From positions 1-7,966 of the forward strand of contig DGYA01000006.1 in the NCBI GenBank assembly GCA_002396505.1: a stretch of 7,966 nucleotides of DNA. Reading direction: 5' to 3'. Both the position numbers and the translations under genes were made by a program. This document shows, piece by piece, positions 1-6,137 of this stretch. The notes under the pieces are model-generated. The model did not search any database, had not been told where the DNA came from, and saw only the letters and a list, made by a program, of their open reading frames with translations. Position 1 is the first letter of the stretch; each line of letters opens with the position of its first letter. The stretch is from Cyanobacteria bacterium UBA5018 (GTDB lineage: Bacteria; Cyanobacteriota; Cyanobacteriia; PCC-6307; Cyanobiaceae).

Positions 1-705
1 GCGGCGCCACAGCCGCCAGCCCTCGCGCCCCAGCAGGCCCAAGCCGGCCAGCAGCAGCAGCACCGGCAAGCAGCTCACGGTGAGCCAGCGCAGCAGGGCC
101 TGGCGCTCGGCCGCCGGGTTTTTACACAGGGAGGCGCTGCCCCCCAGCTGTTCACAGGCCAGCTGACGCGTTAGCGGCGCTAGCGACCAGGGCTCCAGCA
201 GGGCCTTGATCGCTTGTTCGCTCTGGCTGGCTTCGCCGCTGGACTGGTAGATGCCGCTGGCAGGTGATTCGCCGCGCCCGAGGGATTCCCCACTGGCAAG
301 GGAGGTCAGCAGGGGGAGCTGGGCGGGCGTTACCTGCTGTTCCAGGTCGGCCAGGCGGCGGTTGGCGGTGAGGCGATCGCCGGCACGGGCATCCAGTAGG
401 GCCAGTTCCAGTTTTTCGGCGGGCCGCGGCGTCGCGGCGGGCTGCTCGATTCGCTCATTCAAACTCTTGCGTAGCTGCTCGAGCGGCCGCTGCTCCTCCG
501 CCAAACCCTGGCGCAGGTAGGCCGGCAGCAGGGGCGCCACCTGAGCGCTCAGTTCCAGCTGGCGGATGCTGAGGATGCCGTTCACCGATGGCCGCTGCAG
601 GCTCTGCTGCAGGCCGCTGAACCAGAGCAGGCTGCAGATCACCAGGCTGAGCAGGGCCAAAAGGCCCTTCCAGCGGCGTGGGGATGCCGAACTAGTGGGG
701 CTCAC
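1..705 (-). CDS. CPBP-like (CAAX protease family) intramembrane protein, N-terminal part
   Basis: The minus strand is open from a GTG at 705-703 to the left edge, giving 235 residues with no stop; the C-terminal part lies outside the window. Residues about 14-31 form a first membrane segment after a basic N-terminus (Arg-Arg-Trp-Lys). Residues about 40-205 form a hydrophilic, Gln/Glu/Leu-rich domain with a cysteine pair (C184, C194). A second membrane segment follows at about 207-225. This layout resembles the N-terminal region of picocyanobacterial CPBP-family proteins, putative glutamic intramembrane proteases. The catalytic Glu-Glu/His motifs would lie in the missing part, so the family call is recognition by resemblance, not proven. 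The gene is transcribed divergently from the histidine phosphatase, with 76 bp between the chosen starts. It is real coding sequence: the frame stays open throughout and shows a coherent membrane topology. Confidence 0.6.
   Translation of the reverse strand, partial: MSPTSSASPRRWKGLLALLSLVICSLLWFSGLQQSLQRPSVNGILSIRQLELSAQVAPLLPAYLRQGLAEEQRPLEQLRKSLNERIEQPAATPRPAEKLELALLDARAGDRLTANRRLADLEQQVTPAQLPLLTSLASGESLGRGESPASGIYQSSGEASQSEQAIKALLEPWSLAPLTRQLACEQLGGSASLCKNPAAERQALLRWLTVSCLPVLLLLAGLGLLGREGWRLWRR
373..380. repeat. HIP1 palindrome (GCGATCGC)
   Basis: Exact copy of the highly iterated cyanobacterial octamer, inside the CPBP-like gene. It is one of four exact copies in the window and supports a cyanobacterial origin. 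Confidence 0.85.
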
Positions 706-781
706 GGGACGGCCCTCCGCGGCCATGCATCGGGCCCGATTCTCCCCTCCCATACGATTGCTGCCCAGACGCGCCAGGTCC

Positions 782-2164
782 GTGACCCTCCGGATTGTCT
801 TGGTCCGCCATGGATTGAGTAGCTACAACCTGGAACAGCGCATCCAGGGGCGGGATGATCTCTCTTCGCTCACCCCCGAGGGCGTGGACCAGGCCCGCAG
901 CGTCGGCGCGGCCCTGGCCGAGCTCAGCCTGCACAGTGCCTACAGCTCGCCTTTGGCTCGCGCCAGGGACACCGCCGCCAATCTGCTGGCGGCCCAAGGG
1001 CAGGGCTTGATGGCCCAGCTCGATGACGACCTGCTCGAAATCGATCTGGCTCCCTGGAGTGGTTTGCGGCGCGAGGAATTGCGTCAGCGCTTTCCGGAGC
1101 AGGAACAATGTTGGCGGGAGTCCCCCCACAGCCTCAGCCTGGAGCGTGCCGACGGCAGCAGCTACGTGCCCCTGCTGGAGCTGATGACCCAGGCGGCCCG
1201 CTTCCAGGAGCGCCTGCTGGCCGACCATGCGGATGCGCTCACTGGCGAGGGTTCAACTGGCGATAGCTCAACTGGCGATCGCTCAACTGGCGATCGCACG
1301 GTGGTGGTGGTGGCCCACAACGCCATTTTGCGCTGTCTGCTGCTCTGTCTGCTGAACCTTCCAGTGCAGGGCTTTCGGCGGCTGCGCAAGGACAACGCGG
1401 CGGTGTCGGTGCTCAACCTCAGCCGCGCCGCCGATGGCCGGCTCGGCGTGCAGGTGGAATGCCTAAATGCGGTGCCCCATCAGCCGGATGAGCTGCCCTC
1501 GCGCGGCCGCGGCCCGCGCCTGGTGTTGGTTCGCCATGGTGAAACCGATTGGAACCGCCAGGGGCGCTTTCAGGGCCAGATCGATATTCCGCTCAATGCC
1601 AACGGCTGGGCTCAAGCCGAGGCGGCCGGCCGCTTCCTGGCTCCTGTTTGCTTCCAGCGGGCCTATACGAGTTCGATGGCCCGCCCGCGCCAAACCGCCG
1701 AGGCGATCCTGGCCAGCCACCCCGGTGTTCCCCTCACCAGCACTAGCGGTTTGGTGGAGATTGGCCATGGCCTCTGGGAGGGTCAGCTGGAGAGCGAGAT
1801 CGCCGCTGGTTGGCCCCAGCTGCTGGCCGACTGGAAGAGCCAGCCGGAGACCGTGCAGATGCCCGAGGGCGAAACGATTACGGCGGTATGGGAGCGCTCC
1901 CTGGCCTGCTGGCAGAAAATCGTTCGCGGCCTGGCGGACGATGAGACGGCCCTGGTGGTGGCCCACGATGCGGTTAACAAGACGATCCTCTGCGCCCTGC
2001 TGGGCCTCACCCCAGCCGATATTTGGGCGATCAAACAGGGCAATGGCGGGGTAACGGTGATCGATTACCCCAATGGCTGGCAGGGCAATCCAGTGGTGGC
2101 GGCCCTGAATCACACCACCCACCTGGGTGGAGTGCTCGATCGCACGGCCGCTGGCGCCCTCTGA
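782..2164 (+). CDS. Two-domain histidine phosphatase (phosphoglycerate mutase-like)
   Basis: This 460-residue protein has two histidine phosphatase domains in tandem, a form annotated in picocyanobacteria as GpmB-like. Domain 1 (about 3-215) has the R9-H10-G11 phosphate-accepting motif, R60 in the Ser-Ser-Pro-x-x-Arg-Ala-Arg segment, E86 and the second histidine H179 (Ala-His-Asn). Domain 2 (about 244-440) has R251-H252-G253, R301, E326 and H395 (Ala-His-Asp). Both catalytic sets are complete, so both domains could hydrolyse phosphate esters; the substrate cannot be read from sequence. I chose the GTG at 782 because it sits three residues before the first beta strand. An ATG at 725 and a longer extension to 566 are in frame, but the latter runs into the divergent gene. 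No strong Shine-Dalgarno is seen. An in-frame STGD repeat interrupts domain 1. The dihydroorotase-like gene begins 7 bp after the stop, so the two are probably cotranscribed. Confidence 0.9.
   Translation: MTLRIVLVRHGLSSYNLEQRIQGRDDLSSLTPEGVDQARSVGAALAELSLHSAYSSPLARARDTAANLLAAQGQGLMAQLDDDLLEIDLAPWSGLRREELRQRFPEQEQCWRESPHSLSLERADGSSYVPLLELMTQAARFQERLLADHADALTGEGSTGDSSTGDRSTGDRTVVVVAHNAILRCLLLCLLNLPVQGFRRLRKDNAAVSVLNLSRAADGRLGVQVECLNAVPHQPDELPSRGRGPRLVLVRHGETDWNRQGRFQGQIDIPLNANGWAQAEAAGRFLAPVCFQRAYTSSMARPRQTAEAILASHPGVPLTSTSGLVEIGHGLWEGQLESEIAAGWPQLLADWKSQPETVQMPEGETITAVWERSLACWQKIVRGLADDETALVVAHDAVNKTILCALLGLTPADIWAIKQGNGGVTVIDYPNGWQGNPVVAALNHTTHLGGVLDRTAAGAL
1252..1296 (+). repeat. 15-bp coding tandem repeat containing HIP1 cores
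   Basis: There are three head-to-tail 15-bp units at 1252-1266, 1267-1281 and 1282-1296. The last two are identical (CTCAACTGGCGATCG) and the first differs at two positions. Each junction of the later units creates an exact HIP1 octamer, at 1275-1282 and 1290-1297. The array encodes repeated Ser-Thr-Gly-Asp (residues about 158-171 of the phosphatase) directly before the strand that carries catalytic H179. A weaker related copy (ACTGGCGAG) lies just upstream at 1241-1249. Confidence 0.9.
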
Positions 2165-2171
2165 ACCGGCT

Positions 2172-3452
2172 ATGGCTTCCATCTGGCTGCAGCGGGTGGG
2201 GCTGCTCAGCCCCGACGGCGAAGCGGCCGCCGGGGATGCCCTTTTAGCTGGCGATGGTGAGTTGCTCGGCATCGGGCCGGCAGCGGCCACCGTCGCCCGG
2301 GAGCTGGGCCTGCAGCCCATCGATGCCGCCAATTGGTGGCTGGGGCCGGCCCTGGTGGATCCCCACAGCGTGCTGGAGGATCCCTGGGGCGGACGGGCCG
2401 AGACGCTGGCATCGCTGGCGGCCGCGGCCCTGGCCGGCGGCTACGGCAGCCTGGCCCTGCTGCCCTGGGCCGCCAGCTGGCGCGACCGACCCGAGCGTCT
2501 GCAGCTGGTGGGGCCCGATCCGCTGCGCCTGTTGCTTTGGGGCAGTTTCAGCATCGATGGCGCCGACCAGCGGTTGGCCCCCCATGGCGACCAACTCGCC
2601 GCCGGGGCCCTCGGCCTGGCCGGCGGTGAGAACTGCCCGCCGCTGGCCCTTTTGGAGCGGGGCCTAAGCCTGGCGGAACAGGCCGAGGCGCCCCTGCTGC
2701 TGGCCCCCCGGGACGCCAGCCTGGTCGGTGCTGGCTTCGTGCGGGAGGGGGTGGAGGCGCTGCGGGCCGGTTGGCCTATGGATCCCAGCCTCAGCGAACA
2801 GTTGCCGCTGCAGACGCTGCTCAGTTTGGCTGAGGCGCTGCAGGTGCCGGCCCTGAGGCTGATGAATATCTCAACAGCGGCGGGGGTGGAGTTGCTGCGC
2901 GGCTGGCGCGGCCAGCGGCGGCCCCTGGCCAGTGTGTGTTGGTGGCACCTGCTGGCCGATGCCGCTCGCCTCTATCCCACGGCCGAAGGTTGGCGGTTGG
3001 TGCCCTCCCTGGGTACCCCCAGGGACCGGGAGGCCTTGATCGGGGCCTTGGCGGAGGGGTTGATCAGCGCTGTGGCGGTGAACCATCTGGCTCTAGATGC
3101 GGAGGAGCACCTGCTTCCCCTGGATCAGCGACGCAGTGGTGTGGCCGGCCATGGCCTGGTACTGCCGCTGCTCTGGCGGGAGTTGGTGGCAGAGCGCGGC
3201 TGGAGCCCGGCTCAACTCTGGCAGGTGCTTTGTTGGGGGCCGGCGGAGCTGCTGGCGATCGAAAGACCGCTGTTGCGGCCCGGCACGCGGCACTGGCTGC
3301 TGTTTGACCCCCAGGCGGCAGCTGCTCCAGCACCGGCCGAGGGTTCCCTGGCCGCCAACCGGCCGCTGCTGGAGCAGCTGCGGCCCGGCGTGCCCCTGCG
3401 CGGCGCCATTCGGGCCAGCGGGCTGGTACCGATTGAGAGCTGGGATTTATAG
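2172..3452 (+). CDS. Dihydroorotase-like amidohydrolase homolog, probably inactive
   Basis: A 426-residue protein that follows the cyanobacterial dihydroorotase (PyrC-type) fold from end to end: the Leu-Gly-Pro-Ala-Leu-Val-Asp strand (57-63), Glu-Thr-Leu-Ala-Ser-Leu (77-82), Arg-Glu-Gly-Val-Glu-Ala-Leu-Arg (191-198), Ile-Ser-Thr-Ala-x-Gly-Val-Glu (233-240), Trp-Trp-His-Leu-Leu (257-261) and the C-terminal Leu-Phe-Asp-Pro strand (377-380). The metal site is eroded. Aligned to Val-Asp-x-His-x-His, H65 remains but the second His is V67. The Asp-His-Ala-Pro motif that carries the metal-binding Asp reads Asn304-His305-Leu-Ala. Dihydroorotase catalyses a pyrimidine-synthesis step; here activity is unlikely, and a structural role (for example partnering aspartate carbamoyltransferase, as known for inactive dihydroorotases elsewhere) is speculation. 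The ATG at 2172 is preferred over an in-frame GTG at 2127 that overlaps the phosphatase gene. Confidence 0.85.
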   Translation: MASIWLQRVGLLSPDGEAAAGDALLAGDGELLGIGPAAATVARELGLQPIDAANWWLGPALVDPHSVLEDPWGGRAETLASLAAAALAGGYGSLALLPWAASWRDRPERLQLVGPDPLRLLLWGSFSIDGADQRLAPHGDQLAAGALGLAGGENCPPLALLERGLSLAEQAEAPLLLAPRDASLVGAGFVREGVEALRAGWPMDPSLSEQLPLQTLLSLAEALQVPALRLMNISTAAGVELLRGWRGQRRPLASVCWWHLLADAARLYPTAEGWRLVPSLGTPRDREALIGALAEGLISAVAVNHLALDAEEHLLPLDQRRSGVAGHGLVLPLLWRELVAERGWSPAQLWQVLCWGPAELLAIERPLLRPGTRHWLLFDPQAAAAPAPAEGSLAANRPLLEQLRPGVPLRGAIRASGLVPIESWDL

Positions 3453-3510
3453 CTACTGTTTTTGAAACTATAGTTAACTGCCATTAAGGCATCCAGCCTG
3501 ATTTTGGTTG

Positions 3511-3534
3511 TTATTTTTGACTTTATTTTTGACT
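3511..3534 (+). repeat. Two perfect 12-bp tandem copies in AT-rich spacer
   Basis: TTATTTTTGACT occurs twice head to tail (3511-3522, 3523-3534) in the convergent spacer between the dihydroorotase-like gene and lepB. The spacer is markedly AT-richer than the surrounding genes. No function is apparent. Confidence 0.85.
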
Positions 3535-3544
3535 TGTAGTTGTG

Positions 3545-3586
3545 TCTAAGAGCCCGGTTGACGCCTGGCTGTTGTTAGAAGTTTTT
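3545..3586 (+). terminator. Possible intrinsic terminator of the phosphatase/dihydroorotase-like operon
   Basis: An imperfect stem pairs TCTAA (3545-3549) with TTAGA (3575-3579) and AGCC (3551-3554) with GGCT (3567-3570), with a small internal asymmetry. GTTTTT follows at 3581-3586. The position, about 90 bp past the stop and before the convergent lepB end, fits a terminator, but the stem is weak. Confidence 0.3.
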
Positions 3587-3617
3587 GCTTGGGTGTTGTC
3601 TGCGCCATGAAGCCAGA

Positions 3618-4313
3618 TCAGAGCTTGCCGGTGTTATTGAAGGGGTAGAAGCGCCAAAAGGCTCGGCCGATGATCTCACTCTCTGGCAGGAAGGGGCCGC
3701 CGGGCCAGAACCTGCCATCCCAGCTATTGGCTCGGTTATCGCCAAGCACGAGCACATGGCCGGCGGGCACCATCACGTTCAAAGTGCGGCAAGGCCCCAT
3801 CCCCTGGGCATCCACGCTACAGGGATACTTCATATATGGCTCTTTTAGCTTGCTGCCATTGATGCTTACCCGGCCGTAGGGATTTACTGTAACCTGTTCG
3901 CCAGGCAGGCCAATGACCCGCTTGATGTAGGCATCACAGGCCGGATTTGCGATGCCCGGCAGGGTATTGATCAGGGGCAGGTTTACCACCAGGCACTGCA
4001 GCGGGCTTACTTGCTGACCGGCCTTCAGTACCGGGTCGAAATGTTGGGGAGCGTGGAAGACCACGATTTCGCCCCGCCTGGGTTGGCGTCTGTGGTAACT
4101 GAGTTTTTCCACCAGCAGCCGATCCTGGATTTGCAGCCCCGGCAGCATCGAGCCAGAGGGGATGTAGCGGGCCTCCACCACAAACTGGCGAATCCCGAGG
4201 GCCACCCCCAGGGTGAGCAAGACGCTGCGCCAAAAGGCCCAGTGGCGCTCCTGGTGCTCGCTGTCAGCCTCGCTGCCACCCTCACCGCTGTGTTGTTCGC
4301 CTGTTTCGGCCAC
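3618..4313 (-). CDS. lepB: Signal peptidase I
   Basis: Type I signal peptidase, which cleaves signal peptides from exported proteins at the plasma or thylakoid membrane. From the GTG start (231 residues) there is an acidic cytoplasmic head (about 1-25), one membrane anchor (about 28-45), box B Pro-Ser-Gly-Ser-Met with catalytic S55, box D Tyr-Ile-Lys-Arg-Val-Ile-Gly-Leu-Pro-Gly with general base K131, and box E Gly-Asp-Asn-Arg-Ala-Asn-Ser-Trp-Asp-Gly-Arg (about 191-201). An insert of about 30 residues sits between box C and box D. Four cysteines (C107, C126, C165, C175) all lie in the exported domain. The GTG at 4313-4311 has GGAAAGG about 6 nt upstream on the minus strand; a TTG one codon earlier (4316) is the alternative. 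The gene converges on the dihydroorotase-like gene and diverges from the membrane protein at 4379. Marine Synechococcus relatives appear to share the insert, as I recall. Confidence 0.95.
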   Translation of the reverse strand: MAETGEQHSGEGGSEADSEHQERHWAFWRSVLLTLGVALGIRQFVVEARYIPSGSMLPGLQIQDRLLVEKLSYHRRQPRRGEIVVFHAPQHFDPVLKAGQQVSPLQCLVVNLPLINTLPGIANPACDAYIKRVIGLPGEQVTVNPYGRVSINGSKLKEPYMKYPCSVDAQGMGPCRTLNVMVPAGHVLVLGDNRANSWDGRFWPGGPFLPESEIIGRAFWRFYPFNNTGKL

Positions 4314-4378
4314 CAACCACCTTTCCGCACCTGAAAGGGCAGATTAGGCAACGCCTTGACCTGCGCTGAGCGCTCCCC

Positions 4379-6019
4379 ATGGCCCGTCCACGCTGGATTC
4401 GGCAGCTCGTGACTCAGCCCGGTAGATGGCAGCGCTACTGGGATCGCTCGGTGGCGCTCTGGGCCGCCCTCAACTTGGTGCTGGTGGCCTTTGATCTCAC
4501 CTACCTGCCCCTGCGCAGTTTCTGGTTGCAGCGCAATCTCTGCCCCATCCCCTCCCTGCCGCTGGTGTTGCCCCTGGGTTGGTTGCCAGATGTCACCCCC
4601 TGGGTGGATCCGCTCAAGGGCATCGAGCCCCACCGCGAAACCCAGGCCTATTTGCAGGCCTTTGATCAGCTGGATCGGGCCATGGACCGCCGGCCCAGCA
4701 ATTACCCAGGCGGCGGTAATGGTAAAAACAGTGGCACTGGTAAAAACAGCGGCACTGGCATAGGCAGTGGTAATGGCATAGGCAGTGGTAATGGCGGCGT
4801 CAGCCCTGAGCAAAGGCAGTTGCTGGCGCGTCAGTTGGCCTTGACGGTGCAGATGATTGACGTAAATCCCTTCCTGGCCTCCGGTGGCACGGCCACGTTG
4901 GAGACGATCAAAGACAGGTTGCGTCATCGGGCCCAGCTGGATTCGGCCAAGGCCGCTACGGCGGCGTTGTTGGATCCAGCTCGGCTGGCGCTGGTGGGCT
5001 GGAGTGGCGAGCGGCAGTTTTGGCGCCAGCAGGTGTTGCCCCTGGTGGCCACCAACTACTGGCGCTCGATCGACGAAAACGGGCGACCCACAGACCACTT
5101 CTGGCGGCTGGATCTGCTGCTGTTCCAGAGTGTCTTTGCCTTAGATATTTTGCTGCGGCTCCTGCGGTTGCGGCGGCGCCTGCCCGGCTTGAGCTGGCGG
5201 GATGCCTGTTTGAGGCGCTGGATTGATTTGCCCCTGCTGCTGCCCTTCTGGCGCTGGTTGCGGCTGTTGCCGGTGCTGGAGCGGCTGCAGGCGGCGGGGT
5301 TGGTGAATCTGGAGCCGTTGCGGGCGGTGGTTAGTCGCGCCGTGGTGGCTTTGCTGGCCCTGGAACTGTTCGAGGTGCTCGCCCTGCAGCTACTCGATGG
5401 AGGCCAATCTTTGATCCGCTCGGCCCGCTGGCCGGAGCGAATTCGGCGCCTGCGCAGCCACCAGAGTGTGGCCGCCAGTAAGGATGATCGCCAGCTGGCC
5501 GAATTGGTGCGCATCTGGGCGCCGTTGTTGCTGGCCCAGGTGGCGCCCAGGCTGGCTCCAGAAGCCCAGAACCTGTTGGTCTACGCCCTGCGCCAGAGCC
5601 TTGCTCGCAGCGTGGTGCCGCCGGCGCTGAGAGCTTTGCAACCCCTGTTGTTGGTGGAGAACGGCTTCAGCCGCCAGTTGGCCAGTGGCATGGTGGACAC
5701 CCTGGTGGAGCTCAGTCGCAATGCCGGCCAGCAGCTTTCCCAGCTGGATGACCAGCAATTGGCCCTTTTGCAGCGCTGCGTAGATCGCTTCTGGGAGGAA
5801 CTGGCGGCGGCTCTTGAGCGGGGTCCGGTACTGCAACGGTCGCAGGAGTTGCTTGTTGCCATGCTGGAAGAACTGAAAACTTCCTACCTCAGCCAGGTGA
5901 ACCGTTCGGGCATCGAAGCCCTGATCCAGGAGCTCGATCAGCTCACCACTGGCCCCGGAGGGTTCGCTGGTGCTGGGGCCAGTGGTGATGCGATTAGTAG
6001 GGATGGGGTGGCGGAGTAG
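4379..6019 (+). CDS. Membrane protein of unknown function with voltage-sensor-like segment
   Basis: This 546-residue protein was not matched to a named family. Residues about 24-45 look like a first membrane helix and 58-72 form a second hydrophobic stretch. A hydrophilic region follows (about 78-240), containing a Gly/Asn/Ser repeat at 115-138. Residues about 243-340 hold three to four hydrophobic helices: an Asp-bearing helix (F-x-L-D-I-L-L-R, 253-260), an arginine-rich turn (260-279), W281-I-D-L then L-L-L-P-F (to 290), and R292-x-x-R295 with R302. This order resembles S2-S3-S4 of voltage-sensor domains. The C-terminal 350-520 region is helical, Leu/Gln-rich and soluble-looking, perhaps a helical-repeat or coiled-coil domain. 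The tail (524-546) is Gly-rich. No pore or selectivity-filter motif is visible. The ATG at 4379 lacks a clear Shine-Dalgarno; 65 bp separate it from the divergent lepB start. The unbroken long frame supports a real gene. Confidence 0.85.
   Translation: MARPRWIRQLVTQPGRWQRYWDRSVALWAALNLVLVAFDLTYLPLRSFWLQRNLCPIPSLPLVLPLGWLPDVTPWVDPLKGIEPHRETQAYLQAFDQLDRAMDRRPSNYPGGGNGKNSGTGKNSGTGIGSGNGIGSGNGGVSPEQRQLLARQLALTVQMIDVNPFLASGGTATLETIKDRLRHRAQLDSAKAATAALLDPARLALVGWSGERQFWRQQVLPLVATNYWRSIDENGRPTDHFWRLDLLLFQSVFALDILLRLLRLRRRLPGLSWRDACLRRWIDLPLLLPFWRWLRLLPVLERLQAAGLVNLEPLRAVVSRAVVALLALELFEVLALQLLDGGQSLIRSARWPERIRRLRSHQSVAASKDDRQLAELVRIWAPLLLAQVAPRLAPEAQNLLVYALRQSLARSVVPPALRALQPLLLVENGFSRQLASGMVDTLVELSRNAGQQLSQLDDQQLALLQRCVDRFWEELAAALERGPVLQRSQELLVAMLEELKTSYLSQVNRSGIEALIQELDQLTTGPGGFAGAGASGDAISRDGVAE
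4721..4792 (+). repeat. 18-bp coding minisatellite, two unit types
   Basis: Four head-to-tail 18-bp units. Two are type A, GGTAAAAACAGYGGCACT (4721-4738, 4739-4756), differing at one silent position. Two are identical type B, GGCATAGGCAGTGGTAAT (4757-4774, 4775-4792). They encode GKNSGT twice and GIGSGN twice, residues 115-138 of the membrane protein. Units are a multiple of three, so copy change keeps the frame. Confidence 0.95.
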
Positions 6020-6137
6020 GGGGAGTGATTAGGGGTGGATCAGCTGGTTGGAATAGGCGGCTGATTAGGGGGCTGATTAGGAGGAGGATTAGGGGGCTGA
6101 TTAGGGGATTTGATCAGGGAGGGGGGCTTTTGAGTAT
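6020..6137. other. G-rich intergenic stretch
   Basis: The noncoding stretch between the membrane protein stop and the transposase remnant. It holds the 12-bp repeat and repeated G runs (6019-6023, 6032-6035, 6068-6072, 6092-6096, 6104-6107, 6117-6119, 6121-6126), all on the plus strand. It ends in GGGGGGCTTTT, which is not a convincing terminator because no stem precedes it. Confidence 0.6.
6063..6110 (+). repeat. 12-bp G-rich tandem repeat after the membrane protein gene
   Basis: Four contiguous 12-bp units begin at 6063, 6075, 6087 and 6099. Units 1 and 3 are identical (GATTAGGGGGCT); unit 2 ends GAGGAG and unit 4 ends GGATT. Related single copies lie nearby (GATTAGGGG at 6027-6035; GATCAGGG at 6112-6119). 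The repeat starts 43 bp after the stop codon and is bracketed by further G runs. Confidence 0.9.

Noticed and set aside
566..781. Longer N-terminus for the histidine phosphatase
   Set aside because: The extra 72 residues are basic and unlike the family, and most of the region is the antisense of the divergent CPBP-like gene. The conserved domain begins three residues after the GTG at 782.
730..781. Promoter for the phosphatase operon (TACGAT at 753-758)
   Set aside because: A -10-like hexamer exists, but no acceptable -35 lies 16-18 bp upstream, so it is not listed.
2127..2171. Earlier GTG start for the dihydroorotase-like gene
   Set aside because: It would overlap the phosphatase gene by 38 bases and add residues not seen in the family; the ATG at 2172 fits the homologous N-terminus.
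1463..2332. 289-codon minus-strand frame
   Set aside because: It is antisense to the second phosphatase domain and the start of the dihydroorotase-like gene, has no recognisable domain, and arises from high-GC codon bias.
3721..3879. Plus-strand frames over the lepB region
   Set aside because: Antisense translations of lepB with no homology or start context.
4025..5098. 357-codon minus-strand frame
   Set aside because: It overlaps lepB in another frame and is antisense to the membrane protein. Its repeats (Thr-Thr-Ala-Tyr-Ala) are just the shadow of the 18-bp minisatellite.
6063..6110. CRISPR-like array
   Set aside because: The 12-bp units are contiguous with no spacers; it is a simple tandem repeat.
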